The position numbers and the translations under genes were made by a program. 64,000 nucleotides of DNA. Source: Stenopsyche tienmushanensis. Its lineage: Eukaryota > Arthropoda > Insecta > Trichoptera > Stenopsychidae. The notes beneath the pieces are model-generated. The model worked only from the letters and a program-made list of their open reading frames with translations. It did no database searches and was not told the origin of the DNA. Shown here one piece after another: positions 23,927-36,094 of this stretch (position 1 is the first letter of the stretch; every line of letters starts with the position of its first letter). Location of the stretch: contig WACJ01000095.1 of the NCBI GenBank assembly GCA_008973525.1, positions 248,001 to 312,000 of the forward strand, given 5' to 3'.

Positions 23927-25209
23927 TTACATTGGCGGGAAAGTTCTGTCGCATTTACTGCGTTTGAAGTGTTTTTGACTATAAGAGAAAAACGAGCAGG
24001 TAAAATGAGTCATATAGGGTCTTATTATTTATTGCATGGCTTGTGGAATATAACGGAACCAATTTCAATTTTTTTCGTCAGTTCCTTGAGAAGTACAGAC
24101 CCATCAAGGTGGCAGTGGATAAAGTGCATTTACGACATTGCATTTTGTACATGTTCCAGAGAGGAAGCAACGCATCGATTGCATGTAAAAACATTGGTGA
24201 CACGTTTGGAAGTGAAGTGGTTAATATTCGAACCTATCAAAGATGGTTTGCCAAATTTCGTTCCGGGGATTTCACGCTCAAAGAAAATCTTCGATCTGGA
24301 AGGCCATCCAAGGTCGATAATGGAATTTTGCGGTCAATGCTGGAGACTAACACACATCTGACTACTAGAGAATATCAAAGGAGTTTAGTGTTCATCATTT
24401 TACTGTTGAAGACCACATAAAACAACTTGGATTTATCTTGAAGCAGAGTATTTGGGTTCCACACGATTTGACCGAAAAAATCTATGAGATCGTATGAGAA
24501 TCTGTTCGTCTCTTCTTATTAGAAACAGTGTGGAACCGTTTTTAGACAAAATCATTACAGGAGATGAAAAGTGGATACTCTACGAAAATGTTAAGAGGAA
24601 AAAAGTTTATTGCAAACCTGGAACATCCGCCAAAACTACTCCAAAACCAGATCTTCGTCAAAGAAAAGTTATGCTTTGTTTATGGTGGGATAGAAGAGGT
24701 CCGATTTACTACGAGCTACTCAAACAGGGGCAAACCATCAATGCGAGTGTCTACTGTAATCAGCTTGAAAAATTGAATGCGGCTATCAAAGAAAAACGAC
24801 CGATTTTGGCCAATAGAAAAAGAATTGTCTTCCATCAGGATAACGCTAGACCACACACTGCATTGATGACTCAAAAAAAATTAAATGAATTTGGATGGGA
24901 AATTCTTAGTCACCCAACGTATTCTCCTGACATTGCTCCGTCAGATTATTATCTATTTCGATCTCTTCAGAATTATCTGACAGGAAAAAAATTAATTTCC
25001 TTTGAAGCTGTCTCCAAAGCAGTTGATAACTATTTTGACTCCAAGGATGAAAATTTCTATGGTAGGGGGATCGATAGGTTGCCCGAGAGATGGCAAAGAG
25101 TGGTTGATAATAATGGACAATATATTATTGATTAACTAAAAATAAAACTCATAAAAACTATTATAGCTGTTTCATTAAAAAATACGACAGAACTTTCCCG
25201 CCAATGTAA
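23927..25209 (+). mobile_element. Near-complete mariner element with intact TIRs
   Basis: Terminal inverted repeats start TTACATTGGCGGGAAAGTTC and agree over 25 bases plus a few more after one mismatch. TA lies at both edges (23925-23926 and 25210-25211), the Tc1/mariner target duplication. The length of 1283 bp is typical of mariner. The single transposase frame inside is broken by two frameshifts, so the copy is inactive, but its intact ends suggest it is younger than the other mariner remnants here. Confidence 0.9.
24043..25135 (+). pseudogene. mariner transposase (DD34D), two frameshifts
   Basis: The N-terminal part (24100-24390) shows the HTH block ILYMFQRGSNASIACKN, TYQRWFAKFRSGDF and SGRPSK linker. 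The catalytic part (24494-25135) shows TGDEKWILYEN, FHQDNARPH and YSPDIAPSDYYLFRSLQ. The second and third aspartates are separated by 34 residues, giving the DD34D signature. Between the blocks the frame shifts twice, near 24390 and near 24480, leaving the KQLGFILKQSIWVPH linker in a different frame. All three catalytic aspartates survive. The upstream frame has no convincing ATG. Confidence 0.85.
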
Positions 25210-25254
25210 TATATAAGATGTTTAGGTGGTCACACTCGACGTTTGACGATTGAC

Positions 25255-25335
25255 TCCTTTCTGGCAGCAAAAGTAAACGAGGCTACAGCATTTTTGGTTT
25301 TTAACTTATTCAATGAAGAGAAAGGAGAGGGACAA
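25255..25335 (+). pseudogene. Mutator/Kolobok-like transposase scrap
   Basis: The plus strand reads NEATAFLVFNLFNEE. At DNA level it closely matches the reverse complement of the 55.6-kb fragment (GCAGCATTTTTGG and CTTATTCAATGAAG blocks). It starts just beyond the mariner, so the mariner may have landed in or beside an older Mutator-like copy. Confidence 0.5.
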
Positions 25336-25813
25336 GGAGATGAAACAGTTTTAAATATGGATTAACTTCTTTTAATCTTGCAAACAAACCCCGATGCACT
25401 TCAAGAATTCATGGTGTACCTTAAGTACGAATGTTAGAATATTGATTCCAAGACAAATCTTCTTTAAAAAGAGAATTCACCATATTGTGGATATGTTGCT
25501 ATGAGTCGAGTCGTCAACTATTTTATTCAGTTGTAGACTTAACTTATCCTGATATGTCTTTTAATATCAATCAATATATAATAAATACATTTATAAGAAG
25601 TATCATATATTTAGTAATATGTTAGGCAACATGGTAAAAATTAGGAATGGATTATTCGGTAGACTGAAACCAACACTCTTCAAGCAACAGACATTATAAA
25701 TTATTTATAAAAAACTTGGTTTATAGCACCACAGTACAGCCAATCATTTGGCGGCACAGTGGCTGCGGAGCATTTATTTAATTGATCTTCATTATTTCGT
25801 TTGTATTTTTCAG

Positions 25814-27534
25814 GAGAATGTTGGCACTAATCGGCCACCAACTCCGCCTCCAGCGAATCCTCCGACCTCATCAACTGAAATATATAGAATACTGCCTGCA
25901 ACTATTTTTCTGTTAATATGTATGTGTTTGATGACCATACTCCTTGTCTACATGAACAATAAAGGTAATATTCGTTTTATTAATTTTTTAATCAAAATGT
26001 AGTTTTGCTTATTTAAATTTGAACGAAATTACTTTTCCAGAAATGCGCCAACAACAGTTCAGACAAAATATGCGTCAAGAAGACGAATTGGCAAGCGTGT
26101 CTCAAGACGATGATACCCTGGTAGCTTATATTAGAGAGTGGCAATTGATAAGCGCTGATCAACCTTTTCCGCCTCATGCTCGTCACCCGCCTCCTCCGCC
26201 CAGACAGTCGCCGGTGAATCCAACGCAAACTGAAAATTACGTTGCTCAGCTACTCAATTATAAGGCATGCACGCGATTATTGATGGAATTTTAATTTATT
26301 ATGAGGGTTATTGTATTAATTCCGTTGGGTTTTTAGAGAGGTGGAGTATTTGTTGAAGTGGGCGCTTATGGAGCCGGAGTTGGAGGGGAGTCCCGCACTG
26401 AGTGGCTGGAAGATGCTTTAAATTGGCACGGTCTGTTGGTGACACCGGATGCTCGTGATTATTTTCGTTTACGTGCACGTCGCAGAGCTCCAGGCACTTT
26501 GACCACTCATGCTTGTCTCAGTACGTCTACGCATCCTAAAGAGGTAAATCGATACATTATATTTATTCTATTTAGTTTTTATTTATTGGGTTGGAAGCTA
26601 TGAAACGGGTGTTGAATAAGAATAATAAACAAAAGTGATATTTATTATATTCAACCGAAATACGTATCTACGGCATCTACGACGTATTGCCGACGATTGG
26701 GCAAATCATGTATCTACTTACTCCTGGTTTTAATAACTCATAATGGATGACGTCAATGACGCCATTTTTTTCAAAACTCTCGAACCTCTTGAGTCGCATT
26801 GCGTCCCGAGTGGTAATGGTCCATGTTTCACCCCCGTACATCACTACCGGCTTAATCAAATTTTAGTTTTAGCCGATAGTGATTTGTTTCCAATAGTGTT
26901 TTGTGCTCCAAACGACCCGGATACTGACCGTCTTGTCCACGCGACGGTCTCCTCATTTAAAATCAATCCCCCCAAACTAAAAAAATATCGAGTGCACGTT
27001 ACAATGAACCTCACTCAGTCGCAGCTGAACACAGACTTAATGCCTGTTTCATAGTTTCCAATCTAATAGATATTTGGACAAATATATATTATTTTAAATT
27101 GTAGATTACTTATCAGGAGAGTGCTATTCGGGAAGAAGTAGGAGTTATCGGAGTAGCTTCGCTTGGTAGCGCCGGGGAGGAATTCAGCGCCAGAGTGAAA
27201 TGTTTCCCACTCTATTCTTTACTGTTGGCAGCTCAAGAAAAACACGTTGACTTCCTATCTCTTTCATGCGGAGGTTGTGAACTGTCTGCGTTTGCATCTT
27301 TGCCTTGGAACGACAAGGTTTTTATATGATTATATGATTATTTATTGAACGAATTGGAATACATGTTTGATGAGAATGTTGATGTTACAGATTCACATAG
27401 CCGTGGTTGAAATTGTGGGCAAACAGACGGACGGAATCGACAGATTGATGGCGTTCCGAGGATACAACATTGCTAAGAGGACGTCGATGAGCACAATTTA
27501 TGCAATGCACAATATTCTCACATTGAAGATTTAA
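25814..27534 (+). CDS. S: Star-like type II membrane protein (FkbM-methyltransferase-like)
   Basis: Five exons join with consistent phases: 25814-25964, 26041-26264, 26337-26543, 27105-27317 and 27391-27534 (TAA). The 5' exon is not certain; a micro-exon at 21499-21507 fits. The product begins with a short proline-rich tail (PPTPPPANPP) and one hydrophobic segment (ILPATIFLLICMCLMTILLVY), as in a type II protein. A Q/P-rich linker follows (PPHARHPPPPPRQSP), then GGVFVEVGAYGAG, the start of a Methyltransf_21/FkbM fold, and KCFPLYSLLLAA with VDFLSLSCGGCEL. Drosophila Star has this layout and carries EGFR ligands from ER to Golgi. The usual acidic SAM-binding residues look replaced (AYGAG, SCGGCE), so catalysis is doubtful. 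The orthology call is from pattern memory. The intron after 26264 starts with GC instead of GT. A retrotransposon scrap lies in the intron before 27105. Confidence 0.75.
26650..27000 (-). pseudogene. RTE-like RT scrap inside a Star intron
   Basis: On the minus strand, 26859-26750 reads VMYGGETWTITTRDAMRLKRFESF, the block downstream of RT in non-LTR elements. It then runs into VIHYELLKPG, which looks like a mariner block, so two fragments seem joined near 26760. TTTTAGTTTTAGCCGATAGTGATTTGTTTCC at 26860-26890 also occurs at 52295-52325, tying it to the RT copy there. It sits antisense in the intron between Star exons ending 26543 and starting 27105. Confidence 0.6.
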
Positions 27535-28519
27535 TGTCGCTAATATTTTTAGGAACAGTTCAATACCAACACTTTAGGAAAAATCAGTCAGTTAATATGG
27601 TATCATGTTTATGCCCATCAAGTATGCTTATGCTGCATACTAAATTGATAATAATAATTTAAATTTCAATCACAATTTAATTATGTATATGCAAATTAGA
27701 TTAAACGAATGTGTTTTCTATCGAGATTATGCATGAGATTTTATGCCGCATGAATAAATATATCGAAGTACTTATTCGCAGCATGCTATATGTTTGTGAT
27801 TGATTTATATTGCTTCCGTTTTATAATGCTGTGCATGTTACTCAATTGAACGAATCTCTAAAAAAACAACAGTATTTTTTTATTGATATTAATAAATTTT
27901 CTAAATCTAAATTTTACCAATTGTAAAATTATTAAGCGGCCTTAAAATTTTGTAAGTTTTCACAATAAATATAAGTATAAATAATATAAATAACCAACCA
28001 TGTATTATAGGGTAATTAAACATCCGTAAATTATTCGCTGCAATGCGTTTTTAAATGTCATAATTAAAATTAGATTAGATTAACGATGGAAAGCACTGAT
28101 TGTATCTAGGTTCTTTTTTTTAGTTTCATCGTTATTGTGATTTCATCGTTTGGTTCAAGAACATCGGTTTATCACAAAATGAGGTTCAATTATTAACATA
28201 TTTAGCAAAAAATTTATTAAGCGTGTTGAATATCTACGGAATTGTAAGTCATTAAGTGATATTCTCGGACGCGTTATTCCTAAGATATAACTGTGATTTA
28301 ACTTGTGTGTTTGAAGCGTAATTTAATGCTTATCACAGTGTAAAAAATGCGCAGGACTGTTGTCGTATTTACGATGTACACGGATCAATCGGAATTTAAA
28401 TGCTGTATATTAATATGCGATTCGGTTTGAAGCCAGATGTATGAATTTTTATTGTTATTTATTATCGTAGTAAATAGTTCATAGGTGTAAAAAAATCATT
28501 TTACCATTAAAAATATATA
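27535..28519. other. Star 3' UTR and intergenic DNA
   Basis: AATAAA signals occur at 27753-27758 and several more times to about 27970. The exact polyadenylation site cannot be decided from sequence alone. No gene recognised. Confidence 0.5.
27753..27758 (+). terminator. Candidate polyadenylation signal of the Star-like gene
   Basis: This is the first canonical AATAAA after the stop codon at 27532-27534, about 220 nt downstream. Further copies downstream make this call tentative. Confidence 0.45.
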
Positions 28520-28798
28520 CACCCATCCCTCGCTTAACACGGTTTCGGTTTAACACGGTTTCAGTTTTGGTGAAAAAATATATTTATTTTAATTGATTTT
28601 ACCGATTTTTTTAAACGACGAGGTAGCATAACAGTAAATTTAATGTAAATTAGTAGTAATGATGATATTCAGCCAATAAAAAAAAGAAAATGTCGATATT
28701 AATATTCTCTAATGATAATGACACTGAATAATATATTTTTTCCGTATAGCACGGCGATCTAGCAGAACCTATCTTCCGTGTTAAGCGAGGGATGGGTG
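28520..28798. mobile_element. pogo/Tigger-type MITE
   Basis: Perfect terminal inverted repeats begin CACCCATCCCTCGCTTAACA and run 23 bp. TA flanks both edges (28518-28519 and 28799-28800). The left end repeats a TTTAACACGGTTTC motif in tandem. It is 279 bp long, with no coding capacity. The CTCGYTTAACACGG-like termini resemble pogo/Tigger ends, and a related terminus (CTCGTATAACACGG) occurs at 60434. Confidence 0.85.
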
Positions 28799-29870
28799 TA
28801 CATTTACATCAATAATAGATATTTTTACCACAATAAGCATCGGAGTGCGAAGGTTGAAACCGATAATGTTATTATCTTCGAATCATAATTAAGATACATT
28901 AGATTCGATAAATGTTTTATGTCTGCTTAGCACGATTGTATTTCTTAAAAGCATTATTTTGGAATGTTAATTAAAAATTATCTTTAAGCAGTATTTTTGA
29001 GTCTTAAAATTATTTTTAATAATTAAGGTGTGTTTTTATACGTTTCCAGTTGAAATATATTCTCATTAAATATATCTGCCGCTGTCTGTTTTCATTCACT
29101 TTATTTTTAACGTTTGATCTATTTAAAACCATGACAAATTTAATAGCTAATTATAATTTACTCTAATTTGTGATCTATTTTCATGTTGAGCATTTTTTAC
29201 ACAACCATTCTCTTACCTTTGTTTCAAAAAACGTAAACACAAATCTGTTGATAGACACTTTGTAATTCTTTTACCACAATTGAACTATAATAAATTATCT
29301 GTTTTACTATACTTTTCGTTATTTACTAAATACTAAAAAAAATATCGACCTGACAACTGATTAACTGACGACTTACCCAAAAGAAGACAGAAACGAGTAT
29401 GAAAAAATAACTGATTTTTAAAATTTGACTTTGTAATCATTGTATTTTCGATTCAGCCTTAACACCTGTTTGTGCTGAAGACAAAAAGAAAGCGTTTCAT
29501 AAATCTAATATATTTTTTATATTCCAAATCTGTTGATATCCAAACAGGTTGTACGCGTGGTATTGAATATTAATTAATGTATCAAAAATAAGATGACGCC
29601 ATTTCTATGCTCCTTCCGAAGTTGTGTAGGGATTGTTGCATGTATGTCTAAGTGTATGCATGGCGTATATTTTATGTTTATGAAATATTTACACGTGAAA
29701 ACATGTTGAAAATGATTTCCCACTTATAATGCCTATGGTTTCATTATAATTTAAGAGGAATAAAGAGATAAATAGTGCTTGATGGGCGCGGATTTTATAA
29801 ATGTTTGGACACGAGATACATATTAGTAAGGGTGTTGAGAATGCGGTGTGCCGAAGTCAGTTTAATTATT
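28799..29870. other. AT-rich intergenic stretch
   Basis: No gene, repeat or element is recognised between the MITE and the Tigger remnant. Confidence 0.5.
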
Positions 29871-29872
29871 AC

Positions 29873-30480
29873 AGTGTACTCTCGATTATCCGGGTGTGAA
29901 TTATCCGTGCTTGAAAAATATTAAATTGATGTCAAATGTGTACGGAAACAGTTTGAAGTTTTTCCATGAGAAATTAGGATCGGAAGACAATTTTAATGCT
30001 TCGTCTGGCTGGTTGATTAGATTCAAGCAACGACATGGGATTCGAGAACACGATTCAGGGAGAACGTCTGTGTACCCGTGTTGAAACTGCTGCATTTTGC
30101 ATTGAATTTCGAGGGTATTTACAAAGAAAATTTGTAACCCAATCAAACTTACAATGCAGATGAGACAAATCTGTGCTAAAAGTGCTTGCCGTCAAAAACC
30201 CTGGTTTCAATAAGAAAAAACCCCGGCTTCTGGTCCTGGACATAAATCATCTAAAGAAAGAATAACTGTCGTGTGTTGCGGAAATGCATCAGGAACTCGT
30301 AAAATGAAACTTGGTGATTGGGAAAGCAAAGAAATCTTGATCTTCAAAGGAACTGAAATGAAAAATCTTCCTGTCGATTATTACAGCCAAAAAGTACTAA
30401 CTGCTAATATCTACTAATCTGCTTAACTACGAAGGGGACTCAAATTTAACCCGGAATTTTGATCCCGTTACTGAAGAAAT
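29873..30480 (+). pseudogene. Tigger/pogo transposase remnant with 5' terminus
   Basis: The left end CAGTGTACTCTCGATTATCC is a Tigger-type terminus. Frames then read FHEKLGSEDNFNASSGWLIRFKQRHGI (end of the CENP-B-type DNA-binding domain), YNADETNLC (first catalytic aspartate block) and CCGNASGTRKMKLGDWESKEILIFKG followed by LPVDYYSQK, the order of the DDE_1 domain in Tigger and jerky proteins. Stops follow YNADETNLC, and the second and third acidic residues and the right terminus are not found. Confidence 0.75.
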
Positions 30481-31600
30481 AGCATTTTCTGTTGCACAAC
30501 GCGTAATTATTTGTTTTCTCATAAATTAACGCGTGAAATTTTGATGAGACCCAGTTTGGTGATGCTACTCCAAGTGTTTGATTGGGCCCAAAATCGGACT
30601 TCATGGGTATTTACCCACCCCATTTAATTATTAAACGAATTTAAGTATAATATAATACTAAATTCGCTAAAATAATTCAAACACATTTGAGGTGATATTG
30701 GACAGTTAGGATAATACATGTTTTACATTTTTTCTTGCTTCCTGGCATTTGAGAAAGTGTCTCTTCTTCATGCAATTCCTTCTAACAGGTTTTCCCTATG
30801 GATTTTTATGAACTTCTCCATGGAGAGACGCCTTTTTTGCTTTCGTTTTATTATTAGGCCTCGAATTTTGAATGTTTTCATTTATTACTTTTTGATACAC
30901 GACGTTTCCGTGACCAGAAGGCTTATCACGTTTTTATCCATAAATGATGACATCTGGGACATCGGAAGAACATCTGGGGTGATATCGGAAGGTAATTCTA
31001 TCAAAATACCGCTTTTTCCCGGTGGATGTAAACGATTGATGAGCTCGTTCTATTGGATTGTACAATGAGCCAACAACACTGGCCAATTCCTTTTCTTTCT
31101 TCACTTTCAGCTGCATTTTTACAGCATTTAACAAACATTATGAGGATAAAAGATCTGCATTTCTACCCTTGTCATTTTTCTTTTTTACTTGGTTTCTTCG
31201 CAACACTTATTTTCAAAGATATCACAATTTTTTAAAAACTGTAATGTGGACAAGTCCTAATCATGTCTCCAACCCTTCCAGTTTTCGACGGCATCCTCAG
31301 TGCGAGCACAGCTGCAGTGTCCTTTGTAATATCAGCGATAAGGACTCCACAGGGGGCATCTCTGCATCTCTTTTATACTTGGCACAATACTCCCTTTTGG
31401 AAGATAATTCTATTGTCCAGTTACTATGAAAATTAAGGTAATGAAGATATGGACATTGCTCCTATCACCATCTGGAATGTTATTGTATTATGCTTCCAGA
31501 AAGTTTGATCATTCGCATTGCTTTGAAAACGAGTCGTTATTTCGTCGTTTAAGTCTATTGAAGATTGTTTGCAATCTTGACCGTGGAACTGCTTTGATAT
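30481..31600. other. Unassigned stretch with several open frames
   Basis: Frames of 60-123 residues occur on both strands between 30718 and 31608 but none resembles a known family. The minus strand of 30720-30960 is lysine-rich and could be an old coding fragment. I do not call a gene. Confidence 0.3.
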
Positions 31601-31935
31601 CATCATAGTGCAGCCACAAACAGTCCACTGCAGAACTATGGGCCTCTTCAATGTCCATTTACAGGAAGGGATTACATGCATCTCGTCTGTATCATACATT
31701 CACCTCCTCGTTCGCTCGATATTGAAGGTAGCATTACCATCGAGTTTCGTTTAGAACGCTCACCTAGCGGGTCTCCTGAATGAACGCTTCTGCGATCGTC
31801 TCGATGGGAGTGTGGGAGGTTTGTAAAGACTGAGTAGTTTTCTTCGGGATACTCTAGACGACCTTTTTGATTCTACTGGAAAGGGTTTTCTGCACGAATG
31901 TAAAGAGTTCAGTCCCTCCTTTCCTCATTAGGGTG
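31601..31935 (-). mobile_element. RTE-like 3' end, copy 3 (longest)
   Basis: It starts with CATCATAGTGCAGCCAC and aligns with 52-366 almost throughout, including GAGTTTCGTTTAGAACGCTCACC, GTGGGAGGTTTGTAAAGACTGAGTAGTTTTC and TTTTTGATTCTACTGGAAAGG blocks. The sense strand is minus, with ATG-type repeats at its 3' end. No RT frame follows upstream. Confidence 0.65.
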
Positions 31936-34900
31936 TCGCTGAGCTAGGGTGAAGACATGCGTGATGCTTAAGTGCATTTCGGATTCGCTCCTACGTCAAT
32001 TAAGGGTATTTCCCCGTCCATGTGCAACTTACCCGAGCGAATTCAAGATCCTATATCAGCTTGATCCTCTCGGTTCGACGATTTCAAAACAATATAAAAG
32101 ACAATGCTGTTAACGTTGCAAAGTGAAATTTTGTGTATTTGATATTCTTCTTGTCCTTGTTCTTAAAGCTTCTTGGCTCCGAACCGGTAAGGTTCATCAT
32201 GCTTTGATATATTTATATAAAAATATTTTTTTCAAAGTAAGTTTAAATAATGTGTATCAGTCAGGTAGCTGTATTTAGCTGCCGTAGCTAGCATCAATTT
32301 AGGGGTTGCTATATGTGATTTTTAAATGATGATGAAATGAAAAACAGTACATAACAGTCATTAGATATATTTTGTTTATAATAATCATACCCAAATAATG
32401 TAACATTTTCCCAGCACCTTGTGAGCATTATATTTTATCTTAAACAATAACTATTAAATCATATAATTTGAAAATAATACATCTATAAAATTGCTGCACA
32501 GTTATAAGGATACCAATATTAAGTATTTGTATAATAGGACATTATTTAAATAAATGGAATAGGAAATACTATGGCGCCTATGTCAACGTTGTCAAATTGG
32601 ACAAAAAATAATATCTTATACATGTACGGTCCAATTTCGACGATTGAATACTTGAGCATAGTAATACTGGTACCGCAGTTACAATTTTTTAAAAATATTT
32701 TGAATAGTGTTAAAACAAATAAAAATAACATTTACATTTATATGGTCCAAATATGCCACACCTGATAAGGTCAGCCTTTATATTAACATCGCGACCAAAA
32801 ATTTCAACCGGGAATGCTATATATTTATTGTTCAATATGAACTTTAAATCTTAAAATATTCATTTTTAAATAATAATATTTCTAATAATATTACACGTAT
32901 GTACACAAAAATGTATTACTATTTATTAAATTGATATAGATAGCTTAATTTCAGTATTAAAATCTAATTATATTAATTGAATTAGATATGTGACGAAGCA
33001 AAACATATCAAACATGCGGCAGCGTTTCCTTTGCGTCTTTGAATGTTTTTATTATAAAAATGTATTAAGAAAAATTTATATTGTGTACGTATCGGTTGGT
33101 CATTACATAAAAAACTACCGCTAAGCATTTTCTATAAAAGTATTAATCGATCGATAAGCATGTACGTCCGAAGACAAACGTATTTGCGTTTTAATTAGGC
33201 GTACTTTACGTAAATGACCCGTCGTCGTGGAAAATCAAAGTTGCGGGCTAAATTTAATATCATAATTAAATGCCTCGTTTATATTTTAATCTTAAATTAA
33301 TTTGGGATTTCATAAATCATCATCAATACACATCCAATGTCCATAAATTTAATATTTTTCATACGACTACAGTATACAACAATTTTCATACCCATTAAAG
33401 ACCAACATCAAAATTAAAATGCTTAAATTGAGTAACCGACTCCCAGTTTTATAAAAAATATTTGGTATATGCTTATATTATATCTCAGGATACGATATAA
33501 GACTAATTTTTAATTTATTCAATCCCCAAAAAAAATCGTAATAGATCCCACACAAATGAAAAAATACGATAATGTACAAATTTGTGTCAACCAAACACCA
33601 CACATCACAGTGCAATTTGAAAGAAATACATCAAAACGGGATGTATTTATTAATTAGTACGATTTGATTGAAGCGTCGATAACGAAACGGACACATAAAA
33701 GTCAAACATCCGAAGATTTGGATGTTAAATAATATATAAAATTTATATATTGTGCTGCTATTAAATACATTAAATAGTGCGTCTCACGTTTACATCGTCT
33801 ACGACATCAAATGAACACGTAAAATATTGGCGATATTCTGGGACGCCTAATACACATTTACATCAATATAGGACAGGAAAATAAATTAAACAAACAAAGA
33901 AAGGGAATGTCACAAATATTAAGCACAACATTACCGATAAATTTAATAATTTTACAATGACGAAATTGTGATTTCAATAGATCATTTCGGAATATTTTCG
34001 ATCCGTCGTATTAAAGAACGATCAAACGAAATTGGTAAATAATCTCATTTTATAATATTACAAATGCATAAGGGGATCGTATAAAATTACATCCGGAATG
34101 GTTTTATGCGATCCCTCGAATGCACGGCGGGATGAAATCGAATCCATTTCGATTCATCTTCATACAGATCTTCAAACAATACAAACGATTCATAAGCATT
34201 ATAATAAAAACTTCAAATATAATCAATAACAATTACTGAGAGGTAATAATAAAATGTGGATTCATAAATAAAATTAAAATAACATCCAACAGCTAAAATA
34301 AATTTTTATTTAAATAAATGGAAATTAAATATGCTTAAAATTTTATCAAAAATAAATTTCATATACTTTAAAAATCTCCCGATTCAATATTCCGTTGATT
34401 TAGATGATGCAGAACGACTATCGTACAAACAGACATATCTATACCAGATTTATTTTCTCTAATACACGTTAAAAATCATCAAAAAAATAAAAATATGTTT
34501 AAAATCTAACAACTATCACAATCATAATTGAAGTGATCACATTTCAGATAGAAAATAAAGAAGACGACTGTTCTGATTACGCTTACAAATAGATTTCAAA
34601 AAGGATTGATATAGTAGTGATATGGAACTGATTCGGCGATAAATATATTCATTTTACCGCCACAATTTGAAATCAAAAATTTACAACGCAACAAGTTCAA
34701 CAATTAAATTTTACGATTTCCGTTCGAATGAATACTTAAAGAGAGACACTTGTCCGTTTAAGCGTTATTTTACATCAATACAAAGCTGAAATGCCAAACA
34801 TTTTATGGAAATTGTTTATAATATTTATAATAAAAAGTAATGCGTAACGGAATCGCGCTTAAGCAACGCTCTATATTAATTGCATCAGGAAAAAATAATA

Positions 34901-36031
34901 TAATACAATTGACCCTCCTATAATGACAAGATAGGGACCACAGTATATGAAATCGAACTATATAACGCGTTTAATTTGTATACAACAAAAAAAAAACGCG
35001 TGGATCAACTCGGTCGATGATAAATGGTTCGACGGCTATAAAAGCTAAAGATAAAGAAAAAGTCATTATAGCAGGGTCGACTGTACTATCGAAATGCCGC
35101 AAGTCTTTGAGCCATTTATATCATTTATTACGACGCACAATTAGGCTCAATCTTTCGATTCGATTGTATTGGCGCGTAAACGTGACCGTTATTAATATAA
35201 AACGATCGTAAAAAACAGTCTTCCAACGGAGATGAATTGCATCAACGGAATATGCTTATGATGCGAGATCGCCGCGTGGATTTAAATATTAAAAAACAAG
35301 TGTAACCGTTTAAGTATGCATTAATATTTTAACTTCCCTTAAGTACTGATGGTCGTCGTATTTGGCGATTGGGGAGGCACTTATCACAGTAGTCAAGAGC
35401 ATCACATCACGAATCGATCCCTATTCAACGTTAGGCAAAATACTAAATAGCATTTAATTATCAAGTTTCGCCCTATAGATGCCGATTAAGAGTTTTGAAT
35501 CATTACACTTATTAAAAAATCGTTAACTATTTGAATAATACTATTTTCAATTATACAATATCATAGAAATTCTATTAAAATATTATTGAATTGATTTTAA
35601 TGTATTTTTTTGTTGTAAAATGCGGAATCAATACATTCCTTAATACTATATATTAATAACTAATAAAAGTTCTATTCTGAAACGTTTTAATAACAGTTTT
35701 CTTATTAATGTCGACTTTCATCTATTGTATATAACGCTAAAATTATGCTAATTGTTTTCTTATATACAGGATTGATTAGTTTTTATGTTTTAATTAAGAT
35801 TTTTGATAATATGTAATAGTGGATAAAAGGTTTTTGATTGAGAATAGTAAAATGTATTCAAAATTTTATTTTATATGATCTCAAATTAGAGTACATTATT
35901 TTTAAAATTTGAGATCATATAATTTACACACTCAATGATTCATTTTATAGTATATATTAAAAACCACATATATAATAAAACGTCGACTGTTATTGCCTGT
36001 TGGTGATATACACATTTGTTTATAAGTCCAT
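31936..36031. other. 4-kb AT-rich intergenic region
   Basis: No gene or transposon is recognised. Much of 32800-35450 looks free of the repeat families found elsewhere in the window and could include long 3' UTR sequence of lqfR or noncoding RNA, but nothing in the sequence proves it. Confidence 0.4.
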
Positions 36032-36037
36032 TTTATT
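36032..36037 (-). terminator. Candidate polyA signal, lqfR epsinR isoform
   Basis: TTTATT on the plus strand reads AATAAA on the coding strand, about 60 nt after the stop codon at 36095-36097. Confidence 0.6.
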
Positions 36038-36094
36038 AAACGTTTCATTGTGGACAATTAATTGTCTTTAATCGATCCACAATATAGGCTTGTA

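Larger units (their letters stand above)
21508..25813. other. Proposed Star intron 1 / upstream region, transposon-filled
   Basis: Apart from the elements listed separately (RTE tail, hAT, mariner, Mutator-like scrap), I see no coding sequence with family resemblance. The 96-residue frame at 23418-23708 and the GC-richer block at 23700-23900 (CCCCCCAGATGCG, CTCCAGGGTTTAAG) are unassigned. A TA-dinucleotide run at 23911-23926 immediately precedes the mariner. Confidence 0.45.

Noticed and set aside
25748..25813. ATG-initiated extension just before the first sure Star exon
   Set aside because: It reads through a good acceptor (TATTTTTCAG at 25813) and adds residues without family resemblance. 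It is treated as intron.
30718..31429. Plus-strand frames of 116 and 123 residues
   Set aside because: Rich in F, L and S from AT-rich DNA, no ATG context or splice support, and no family resemblance.
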